Assembly: GCA_017994935.1 (NCBI GenBank)
Contig: JAGOJU010000024.1
Span: forward strand, 1-51,016
From: Opitutaceae bacterium
GTDB taxonomy: Bacteria > Verrucomicrobiota > Verrucomicrobiia > Opitutales > Opitutaceae
Direction of reading: 5' to 3'
Length of the DNA: 51,016 nucleotides
In this document: in pieces, positions 44,222 to 51,016 of the stretch
Numbering within the stretch: the stretch's first letter is position 1
Layout: every line of letters starts with the position of its first letter
Program-made: the position numbers and the translations under genes
Notes under the pieces: generated by a model
Told to the model about the DNA's origin: nothing
Database searches by the model: none
What the model saw: the letters and a program-made list of their open reading frames with translations, nothing else

Positions 44222-46098
44222 TGCGCTGTGGCGAGAATAGCTTTGCCCAAGTCCTTGCCGTCTATTTCGAGGACGGCGCCAGGCGGAGACGGCTCCAGGA
44301 GTGAGGGCCGCGCCCATGGCGCCTCGGCGCCGACCGCGAGTATGCCATCTCCGGACCCGGCGCGAACCACAATCGCGTTCGACGATGCGATCACCTGACT
44401 CTTGGCAGATTGAAATTCGCCCCTAAACCTCGCAAAGCTGGCGTCGTCGAGTTCGCTGCCGACCCGCACCTGCAGTGCTACCGCCGCGAGCGCGGTTCGT
44501 CTCGAACTTCCGTCAAGCTTGTGATCAACCGTCAGCCGCATCGCGTCCCATTCGTTGCCGTCCCAGACAAGCGCAACGGGCGCAGTCTCGCCGCCCACGG
44601 TCCGCGCGAGATGAATGCGTAGCGCAAGCGCGGCGGTGCCCTGACGGATAAACACTGGCTCGCCCGGTGCGACCGTGACAATCTCTGGCCTGGCGCGTTC
44701 AAATAAAACCCGTCTGTCACCAACAAATATCATATCGACGGCGCGCGGCATTACAAAGTGGGAGTGCAACGAGGTGCTTTCGTCGGGAATGTCCTTTTCG
44801 CGATAGACTGTAAGTGCGAGTGCGTCGCGAGTCTCCTGCACGGCGGCAAAGAAGGGCTGGAGGTGCACGGCCTTGGAATGACCGCGCCATGGGATCTTCG
44901 ATTTTCCGTAGGCATCTCCCCGACCATCAGGAATGAAATAGCAGCGTAACGTGTCGCGCGATCCGGTAAAATGCACCGCGAGAGGAATGTCTATCGGGCC
45001 GTAGTTTGCTCCGCCGATTCCAAGCGTCACGTCGCGGCCGAGCCAGTGCGTAGCTATAGCCCAATCCTTGCCGCCGGCCGCCGCGGGTCGCTCAGGCGAG
45101 CCGGGGGTCGCTTTCGCGTCGGAACGGGCCGATCCCCAGACATGCCGCACCAATCGGGGAAGACGCGTGCGGCTCATTTCCTCGAGGCTCGCCTGGGGCC
45201 ACCACTGCGCGAGTGCAAGTGTGACAGCTCCAGCACCGGGCTGGTAATCCGTCTTCAGCCAGCCCGCCCCCCAGAGGTGCTTGTCGAGCCCTCCAACTCC
45301 GTAAAGATAGTCGTAATTGCGGCTGTGCGCGCCACTGAGCCGCGCACTTGGCCACCAGAAGTTTGCCGCCACATCCGTCCACAATAGCTCCAGAAGCGCC
45401 TGCGCCTTCCTCCGGCCCTCAGACCGTTGCGCGAACGCAGCGGCGAGTTGGAGCGCATCGAGGTCGACGCCGTAGTAGTCGGGACTGGCATATTCCCGGA
45501 TCCCCGACCGCTGCGTCAGAGTGAAGAGCGCATCCAAGCGCTTATAGCCTTCATCCGCGACGTCGCTCCGTCCAAGTCCCTCCCCCAGCATAATCAAGTT
45601 GGTTGCGCTCATGAGCGCAATGTTGGTGTAACCGTCGGACACGCGGTGTCGCAGGCTCGCGACGATCGCGCCGGGTTCGAGGATTCCGTGCAGCTTCGCG
45701 CGGACCTCAGGTGCAAGCCTGTCGCGGTGTTTGAGCCAGAGAATCGCCGTCGGCTGCATGCAGAACTCGATGGCATTCTGGTCCGTGACCTGCTGGTCGT
45801 TCCAATTCCAACGAAAGCTGCCGTAGTGCGGACTTTGCGGGTCGCGATCCTGCGCCTCTTGCATCCGCGTGACCAGCAACTCCAGCCGTTCCGGATGCGC
45901 GCCAGCTTCGCACAGTGCAAGGGCCGCAACAAAGAACGCGCTGGTGCGCGGGTTCGCCTTTGCCGGCGCCTGGGCAGCGGGCCATGCTTGCTCCGCGCCC
46001 TGCACGGCATGGCGGAGGAACGTAGCGCGATCGATGGGCGCCCCAACTGCGAATGCTGCGGTTGCTGCGGCCAGGATCGCGGAAGTGAGATGTTTCAT
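44218..46098 (-). CDS. Secreted (alpha/alpha)-toroid-like protein, possible polysaccharide lyase
   Basis: The 626-aa protein starts at 46098 with a clean signal peptide (TSAILAAATAAFAVGA). The N-terminal 350 residues are helical with aromatic and Asn/His-rich helix ends: FRWNWNDQQVTDQNAIEFCM, SDGYTNIALMSATNLIMLGE, REYASPDYYGVDLDALQLAA and LSGAHSRNYDYLYG. This resembles the toroid of heparinase/alginate-lyase-type enzymes. The C-terminal half is beta-rich (GGANYGPIDIPLAVHFTG, SLHSHFVMPRAVDMIFVGD) like the sandwich of those lyases. I do not recognise the exact family. Candidate catalytic His and Tyr are in AHSRNYDYLY. It follows the unknown secreted gene at 46345 by 246 nt and overlaps the broken gene by 4 nt. 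Confidence 0.7.
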   Translation of the reverse strand: MKHLTSAILAAATAAFAVGAPIDRATFLRHAVQGAEQAWPAAQAPAKANPRTSAFFVAALALCEAGAHPERLELLVTRMQEAQDRDPQSPHYGSFRWNWNDQQVTDQNAIEFCMQPTAILWLKHRDRLAPEVRAKLHGILEPGAIVASLRHRVSDGYTNIALMSATNLIMLGEGLGRSDVADEGYKRLDALFTLTQRSGIREYASPDYYGVDLDALQLAAAFAQRSEGRRKAQALLELLWTDVAANFWWPSARLSGAHSRNYDYLYGVGGLDKHLWGAGWLKTDYQPGAGAVTLALAQWWPQASLEEMSRTRLPRLVRHVWGSARSDAKATPGSPERPAAAGGKDWAIATHWLGRDVTLGIGGANYGPIDIPLAVHFTGSRDTLRCYFIPDGRGDAYGKSKIPWRGHSKAVHLQPFFAAVQETRDALALTVYREKDIPDESTSLHSHFVMPRAVDMIFVGDRRVLFERARPEIVTVAPGEPVFIRQGTAALALRIHLARTVGGETAPVALVWDGNEWDAMRLTVDHKLDGSSRRTALAAVALQVRVGSELDDASFARFRGEFQSAKSQVIASSNAIVVRAGSGDGILAVGAEAPWARPSLLEPSPPGAVLEIDGKDLGKAILATAQ

Positions 46099-46344
46099 GG
46101 ACGAGTACGATGTGAGTTGTTGACGAGGTCGAATTCTCTGCGAACGCGAGCCACTATCTAGGGACGGCTCGCGAAAAGACTGCGCTTCTCGCGCGGGTTG
46201 AAGCGCCGCGGGTTGCCGCAACTGATCTCGTCGGTGAGAATGACAACGATACGGCGAAACAGCACGGCAGACCCCACGGCGGGGCAACCCGGGCTGTGGC
46301 CAAGGCACCGATGAACCATATCATTGCACGCTCCATCAGAACCG

Positions 46345-47505
46345 TCATTTCACGTCCCATGCGCTATTGATGCTTTGCGCTGGATCAAGCGGCCCACCAC
46401 CGCCGGCATAAGGCAACCCGTCCCCAGAAAATATCTCAGTTTCGCAATCCAGCGGGCGCGGATTGCGCATGGGCCAAAGCAACGGCAGAATCTTCATGAG
46501 TTGCGCGTTGACGTCTTCCGCAGCCTCTCGAGTGACGGCGTGATCGCAGCGCTGCTGAATCACCGCACCGTCATTGGCTGCATCGTATTGCCCTTGTCCA
46601 TCAACGACGTACATGCCATAGTAGCAAAGTGTTGCGAAAATCACGCGGCCGCGAGGCGACAGGCCGAGTTTTTCTTTCAGCGCGAAATCCTGCCTGCGGA
46701 TTACAAGCCGAGTGCCATATGGAATGTCACCAAGGTTGGCGTTTGGATTGGAGGCTCCAGCATCGGTGCCGTAGGCCGGCCATACGTGAGTTTTGCCGAG
46801 CACGTGACGCGAAGGCGGTGCCTTGGGTGAGTTGCGGTTATCCGGATTGCCGTGTCTCGTGGCGGTCGCCTGGAAGGCATGCCGGATCGGAGCAGGATTG
46901 GCGGGGTTGATTTCAAAGCCGCGCAGCACACCGGAAGGCCAGCGCAGGCGACTTGCGCTCGAACCAGAGTCGAAGCCGTCTGAGCCATCGACATAATCGA
47001 GACCACCGAACGGCCATGATTTGGCATAGCGTGCGGTGCCCCTTTCGTTGTCGAAGCCATAGAACATGACACACAGGTCGACGCCACTGCCGTCACGCGG
47101 CCACAGGACGACATTACGATCTTCGCCCACGCTCGGGTACGGCACACCAGCCGGCATCCGCAGCGTGATCGGCAGCCCTTTGCCGCCACCAGAACCGGCC
47201 GCTTCTTCATTGAAGGTGACCGTGCGCGGCGGGTCAGCGGGCATCACGCGATGAATGTATTTCCTTGTTGCAGGCGCCATCGAAAGGCCGATGCGGGTGA
47301 CGATTGCGATTCGACCCCGTGTCGGCTCGCCATCGGTACCGGGCACACCGTATACAGCCCCGGCACCGACCGGACGATGATGGGCAGAGAGCTTGTTGAA
47401 GGGATTGAGGAAAGGATCGCAATCTCCCGGGACCGGCGGCGGCGTTGCGGCACACAGCGCTACGGCGAAAACAAAGATCCCGAACGTGGGTATCGACCGA
47501 TTCAC
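46345..47505 (-). CDS. Secreted protein of unknown function
   Basis: The 386-aa protein starts with a GTG at 47505 that overlaps the stop of the upstream sulfatase by 4 nt (GTGA), which settles the start. A signal peptide follows (SIPTFGIFVFAVALCAATPP). The mature part is Gly/Pro/Arg-rich with beta character: NPFNKLSAHHRPVGAGAVYG, PGVPYP-like phrases, and GVLRGFEINPANPAPIRHAF. RVIFATLCYYGMYVVDGQGQ comes later. The HHRPVGAGA and PIRHAF phrases recall large secreted beta-rich proteins in which a conserved I-(R/D)-HA segment recurs, but I know no assigned function. Position between a sulfatase and a lyase-like gene points to glycan binding or cleavage. Confidence 0.7.
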   Translation of the reverse strand: MNRSIPTFGIFVFAVALCAATPPPVPGDCDPFLNPFNKLSAHHRPVGAGAVYGVPGTDGEPTRGRIAIVTRIGLSMAPATRKYIHRVMPADPPRTVTFNEEAAGSGGGKGLPITLRMPAGVPYPSVGEDRNVVLWPRDGSGVDLCVMFYGFDNERGTARYAKSWPFGGLDYVDGSDGFDSGSSASRLRWPSGVLRGFEINPANPAPIRHAFQATATRHGNPDNRNSPKAPPSRHVLGKTHVWPAYGTDAGASNPNANLGDIPYGTRLVIRRQDFALKEKLGLSPRGRVIFATLCYYGMYVVDGQGQYDAANDGAVIQQRCDHAVTREAAEDVNAQLMKILPLLWPMRNPRPLDCETEIFSGDGLPYAGGGGPLDPAQSINSAWDVK

Positions 47506-48947
47506 GGATTGTCCCTTTGGATGTCCGAAAATTGATCGCGATCGTCGAGCGCTGCGCGAAGCCGCGTGAGCTCTGTCTTGAGTGCTGCGACTGTGCCTTC
47601 GCAACGAGGGTCCAGATACAGATTCTTCATCTCCGCTGGATCGGCCTGAAGGTCATACAGCTCCCACTGGTCAAGCCGGTTGAAGTAGATCAGCTTGTAT
47701 CGATCGGTGCGCACGCCCCAGTGCGGCGACACCTGATTGTGGCCGGTATGGTAGAAACGGTAATACATCGTCGTGCGCCAGTCGCCCGGAGCCTCACCGC
47801 GCAGGATCGGCAGCAAGCTGCGGCCCTGCACGTCGGCGGGTGCGTTCTCACCCGCAGCTGCGAGAAACGTGGGTGCGAAATCCACATTGAGCGCGAAACG
47901 ATCGCTCCGTGTGCCGGGCTTGATCACGCCCGGCCAGCGAGCAACAAAGGGCATCCGAAGCGATTCCTCATACATGAACCGCTTGTCATACCAGCCATGT
48001 TCACCCAGGAAGAATCCCTGGTCGGAGGTGTAGATAACAAGCGTATTCTCGCGCAGCCCGTGGCTGTCAAGGTAGTCGAGCACGCGGCCGAGGTTGCGGT
48101 CGACAGAGGCGACGCACGCAAGGTAATCGCGCATGAATCGCTGGAATTTCCAGAGCTTGGCTTCTGCTGGTGAAAGCCCACGTGGCGGCTCTGCCTTGAG
48201 CTGCTGTTTCGTGAAGTCTGCGATGCGCATCTTTGCCGTCCGTGCGGAATCAGAACGTCCCACGTAGTCGTCGTTGAAATTTGCCGGCGGCGTGAATTCC
48301 CGCATTGCGAATGCGGCCTCGTCTCTAGGGTCCGGCTGCCACGGTCCATGTGGCGCCTTCTGGTGGTACATTAGGAAAAACGGCTTGTCCCTGGGCCGTC
48401 GCTCGAGAAATTGGAGCGCGAGGTCGGTCGTGATATCGGTCACGTAGCCCTTGATTTCGACGCGACCCTCGGGCGAGAGAAAAACAGGGTCAATGTATCG
48501 ACCCTGCCCCGGCAGGATGCGCCACACATCGAATCCGGTGGGGAGACCGCCGAGATGCCACTTGCCTATCATGCCAGTGTGCCAACCGGCGCGTTGCAGC
48601 TCCTTCGCGACGGTCCATTGCGCGCCATCGAACGTATTGAACGTGGACACGCCATTCTTGTGACTGTATTTTCCCGAGAGAATCGCCGCACGGCTAGGAG
48701 TGCAGACGGCATTCGTTGCAAAGCAGTTTGTCAGCAGAATGCCTTCGCCGGCAATGCGGTCGATGTTGGGTGTCTGGATGAGTTTGCTGCCGTAGGCGCT
48801 GATCGCGTGTGCTGCATGGTCATCCGCCATCACAAAAAGAATATTGGGCCTCAATGGGGTCGCTGCGGATGCCCGTGCTGCAGCCGACCCAGCGACGAGC
48901 GAGGCAAGCAGCGCCATCATTGAACCGAACGTGACATCGATCCTCAT
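47502..48947 (-). CDS. Secreted type I sulfatase
   Basis: Sulfatase of 481 aa. Signal peptide (FGSMMALLASLVAGSAAARA), then NILFVMADDHAAHAISAYGS, the formylglycine motif CTPSR with Cys near residue 82, GKWHLGGLPTGFDVWRILPG, and YTSDQGFFLGEHGWYDKRFM. The DHAAHAISAYG and GEHGWYDKRFMYEESLRMPF phrases belong to the heparan/iduronate-type branch of S1 sulfatases; the substrate is not provable here. The ATG at 48947 overlaps the upstream gene by 4 nt and begins the signal peptide, so the longer frame is not used. The stop overlaps the next gene. Confidence 0.92.
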   Translation of the reverse strand: MRIDVTFGSMMALLASLVAGSAAARASAATPLRPNILFVMADDHAAHAISAYGSKLIQTPNIDRIAGEGILLTNCFATNAVCTPSRAAILSGKYSHKNGVSTFNTFDGAQWTVAKELQRAGWHTGMIGKWHLGGLPTGFDVWRILPGQGRYIDPVFLSPEGRVEIKGYVTDITTDLALQFLERRPRDKPFFLMYHQKAPHGPWQPDPRDEAAFAMREFTPPANFNDDYVGRSDSARTAKMRIADFTKQQLKAEPPRGLSPAEAKLWKFQRFMRDYLACVASVDRNLGRVLDYLDSHGLRENTLVIYTSDQGFFLGEHGWYDKRFMYEESLRMPFVARWPGVIKPGTRSDRFALNVDFAPTFLAAAGENAPADVQGRSLLPILRGEAPGDWRTTMYYRFYHTGHNQVSPHWGVRTDRYKLIYFNRLDQWELYDLQADPAEMKNLYLDPRCEGTVAALKTELTRLRAALDDRDQFSDIQRDNP

Positions 48948-50077
48948 GGCGCCTCGCTCAAATACTCCGTGTGAAAGCCCTTCGTCCAACCGCGATACGA
49001 ACGGTAGGGTTTTCCGCTTTGATCGACAGGCAGCGTGGTCTCCGTGTCTTTCTCGGGATTGTAGATCACCACATTCAGGTGCGGTCGACGATTGGCCTGG
49101 TTCATGAAAAGGAAGAACTCATGCAGGGTGAGAGGACCGACGCTTCCGATATAGGCGCCCAGTGTCTGGGCGTGCCCGTCCAGAAATACCCACTGGTTGA
49201 GATCGCGGTCGAAGATTTCCGTCACCAAGTGCGAGGAGCCGAGTTCAAGAAGAATCTGATCATTCTGGAGATTGTCGTTGTTGAAACCCCATCGATTCAC
49301 CACGCCAAAGGCATTGCACACTTTGGAAAAGATTTCCGAATATTGGGCGCAGGCGAATTTTGATCGGCCGGAGCGAATTGCCTCATACTTATCGAACGTC
49401 GGCAGGTCATAGATGAATGCGCTCGGAAGTCCATCGCACCCCCGCAATTCCCTGATCAATGCCTTGCTGATCCGTTTTGCTTTCTCGTAGTCCGAAGTGA
49501 CACCTTTGATGACCTGTGCCCAGTGTTCCTGGGCAAACGCCAGTTCGGCTGCATTCGGCCGGAAACTCTTCCAGTTTTCAGGTTTGTTGGTGCCGTAGCC
49601 AACGTGGGGATCTGACGTGATTTTGACAATATCGCGGGAGCGCCGGCCTCCAGCCTTCAAGAAGGCTGCTCGCGTCATCCAATTGATGCGGATTGTGTAG
49701 ATTGGCGAATCGATGCCTGGGGAAAAGACAGCGTGCACGCGGATCACACGATCTTGAACCTCATCGCGCTTCGGGTCGAAGGGAAGAAACAACTCGCCCT
49801 GCATGAGCGGTCGGAATGGAGATTCTTCCCCGCTTTCACCCTCGGCCCATTCGATCCGCTGGAGTCCCGGAAAGTTGGACGCAAAACTGAAACGCACACC
49901 GAACCTGTCTGGGGCCGAGATCGGCTCGATAGCGCTGTAGCACAATGGCTCGCGTCCCGCGTAGTAGGCGCGGTAGTCGCCAAGAAAATCGAAATGGCTC
50001 CTCTTCGCGCTTGGCATTGCGGAAATGGGTTCCGAAGCGAGGAACAGACACGTGAAAAGAAGGAGTATGGGGCGCAT
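48944..50077 (-). CDS. Secreted transglutaminase-like domain protein
   Basis: The 377-aa protein has a signal peptide (RPILLLFTCLFLASEPISA). Its C-terminal half matches the transglutaminase-like (papain-like) core: SDYEKAKRISKALIRELRG leads in. The catalytic Cys is near residue 243 in RSKFACAQYSEIFSKVCNAF, His near 283 in GSSHLVTEIFD, and Asp near 300 in NQWVFLDGHAQTLGAY, giving the full Cys-His-Asp triad in order. The N-terminal 150 residues are beta-rich. Members are peptidases, amidases or cross-linking enzymes. In a sulfatase operon it might trim peptide or N-acyl groups, but this is speculation. It is the first complete gene after the receptor at the window edge, overlapping the sulfatase by 4 nt. 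Confidence 0.78.
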   Translation of the reverse strand: MRPILLLFTCLFLASEPISAMPSAKRSHFDFLGDYRAYYAGREPLCYSAIEPISAPDRFGVRFSFASNFPGLQRIEWAEGESGEESPFRPLMQGELFLPFDPKRDEVQDRVIRVHAVFSPGIDSPIYTIRINWMTRAAFLKAGGRRSRDIVKITSDPHVGYGTNKPENWKSFRPNAAELAFAQEHWAQVIKGVTSDYEKAKRISKALIRELRGCDGLPSAFIYDLPTFDKYEAIRSGRSKFACAQYSEIFSKVCNAFGVVNRWGFNNDNLQNDQILLELGSSHLVTEIFDRDLNQWVFLDGHAQTLGAYIGSVGPLTLHEFFLFMNQANRRPHLNVVIYNPEKDTETTLPVDQSGKPYRSYRGWTKGFHTEYLSEAP

Positions 50078-50151
50078 AGAATCGATGCTTGGCGAATGCA
50101 CGTTCTCCGGCGGAATACCTGACCTGCTGCTGGCTGGGGATCTCTGGAAAA

Positions 50152-51016
50152 TCAGAAGGCGAACGTATTTGTAAGTATGAATGACCTTGGCTCCTGCACC
50201 GTGTAGATGGCTCCAGTTCCATCAGTGAGTACGCGCTGCACCAACAAATCATTCCGATTGAGTAGATTGCGGACATTCAGCTGCACCCGCCAGAGACACT
50301 TGCCTCCACTGATTCGTCGGCTATAGCCGACGAATCCATCGAAGCTGACCAATTCCCCTCCACGATAGGGCCGAGAAATGTCGGACACCGCCACGGCACT
50401 GGCGTTGACGCCGGGAATTGCAAAGGGGTTGTTGGCATTCGTAGTCACCGGATATCCAACCGCTGCAACACTGCGCCACGCGTAGTTGCCGCCGACAAAA
50501 ATGCCCTTGAGACTGCCACGGTTAAACGCAAAGCGCGTGGTAGCGGTCACGCGATATTTTCGGAGATTGTTGTTAAGCCGGTTTTCCGACGCCTGGATGA
50601 AATTCCAATTCGCCATCGCCGCAGCGAGCACTTGAGAATACGTGCGCCAATTGGCCGAGTTGCCGCTGCCAGTCGTAGAGGCTACGACGTTTACCGGGAT
50701 GCCCGCGTTGTTCAACGTCGTGCTTGGCGTGGCACCGCCCGCCAGATTGGCAGCGGAGCCCCAGATGGGGAGCCGCTCTTTGACAAACTCGAACCAGGGA
50801 TTGCCTATGTTCGACTCCGTTGCGGTGTTCTTGGCGCCGGTGATTGAAATTCGCCAGTTGGATGTTGGATTCGCGATCAGGGTAAGCTCATATCCTTTCG
50901 CGACACTGTCCGAGAGCACGGTGTAGCGGCTGCTGATCTGCGTGCTGATGACGGAATCGAAATTGGTCACACGCGCCAGGTCATCCTGATAGTAGCCGTA
51001 TCGCGCGCTCCGGACC
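50152..51016 (-). CDS. TonB-dependent receptor, C-terminal part (cut by window edge)
   Basis: The open frame runs off the right edge. The visible 287 residues are outer-membrane beta-barrel strands and loops: YGYYQDDLARVTNFDSVIST, SVAKGYELTLIANPTSNWRI, LRKYRVTATTRFAFNRGSLK, GIFVGGNYAWRS and LWRVQLNVRNLLNRNDLLVQ. They end PRSFILTNTFAF with the C-terminal Phe needed for barrel assembly. NVRNLLN before the last strands is typical of TonB-dependent receptors. It is transcribed towards the sulfatase/transglutaminase genes (75 nt away) and is probably the uptake component of that operon. The N-terminus lies outside. Confidence 0.85.
   Translation of the reverse strand, partial: VRSARYGYYQDDLARVTNFDSVISTQISSRYTVLSDSVAKGYELTLIANPTSNWRISITGAKNTATESNIGNPWFEFVKERLPIWGSAANLAGGATPSTTLNNAGIPVNVVASTTGSGNSANWRTYSQVLAAAMANWNFIQASENRLNNNLRKYRVTATTRFAFNRGSLKGIFVGGNYAWRSVAAVGYPVTTNANNPFAIPGVNASAVAVSDISRPYRGGELVSFDGFVGYSRRISGGKCLWRVQLNVRNLLNRNDLLVQRVLTDGTGAIYTVQEPRSFILTNTFAF

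Noticed and set aside
46154..46344. Protein-like scrap (ISCGNPRRFNPREKRSLF) between the unknown secreted gene and the toroid-like gene
   Set aside because: Too short, no start codon and no identifiable family. It could be a gene remnant but cannot be supported.
1..51016. CRISPR arrays, tRNA and rRNA genes
   Set aside because: I saw no regularly spaced palindromic repeats with spacers and no tRNA/rRNA-like conserved strings. The only regular array (1966-2050) has 8-9 bp gaps, too short for spacers.

Overview
The window looks like a chromosomal segment of a polysaccharide-degrading Verrucomicrobiota bacterium, most likely of the Opitutaceae type. The signs are GC-rich codon use, mostly poor Shine-Dalgarno sites, several secreted sulfatases, Tat-exported alpha-L-fucosidases, and a TonB-dependent receptor whose plug is preceded by an NPYVVAS-type stretch. 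This assignment is inference from gene content; no rRNA or other marker gene is present. I see no tRNA, rRNA or CRISPR array.

Left part (1-9.4 kb): an IS21-like insertion-sequence end. A Fic/AMPylator gene with an AbiEi-like N-terminus follows, with four 23-bp-phased direct repeats in its promoter. Next come a DUF2726 membrane protein and a graveyard of broken nuclease and toxin-antitoxin genes (2745-3214). Then a three-gene ABC-2 export operon on the minus strand (membrane fusion protein, ATPase, permease), a secreted beta-propeller protein and a secreted right-handed beta-helix protein.

Middle part (10-24.5 kb): two sulfatases, a WYL transcriptional regulator directly followed by what looks like an exported WYL-domain protein, a Fic remnant, two tandem GH29 alpha-L-fucosidase paralogues, a methyltransferase, RecQ, a heparinase II/III-like lyase with a clear terminator, and an acyltransferase-3 membrane protein.

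Central operon (24.7-37.7 kb, minus strand): ten tightly packed genes, several with 4-nt overlaps. In transcription order they are a FucI-like isomerase, a split transketolase (N and C halves), a GlpK-like FGGY kinase, a GH127 glycosidase, an MFS transporter, a RuBisCO-like protein with all key catalytic residues, a DUF1537 acid-sugar kinase, an Asp/Glu-racemase-family protein and a BASS-family transporter. This combines the isomerase/kinase/split-transketolase logic of D-apiose use with the DUF1537-kinase/RuBisCO-like logic of D-apionate use, next to a glycosidase family that acts on L-arabinofuranose or L-aceric acid. I regard it as the most interesting system here: a candidate route for branched sugars such as those of rhamnogalacturonan II.

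Right part (38.1-51.0 kb, minus strand): a complete TonB-dependent receptor, a deleted hydroxyacid-dehydrogenase pseudogene, and a second polysaccharide-utilisation operon. Reading in the direction of transcription from the right edge, that operon has the C-terminal part of another TonB-dependent receptor, a secreted transglutaminase-like protein, a sulfatase, an unknown secreted protein, a secreted helical (alpha/alpha-toroid-like) protein, a broken FG-GAP-type gene and another sulfatase. Nearly all junctions are ATGA or GTGA overlaps. Together the window encodes capture, desulfation, cleavage and intracellular breakdown of complex fucose- and branched-sugar-containing glycans.
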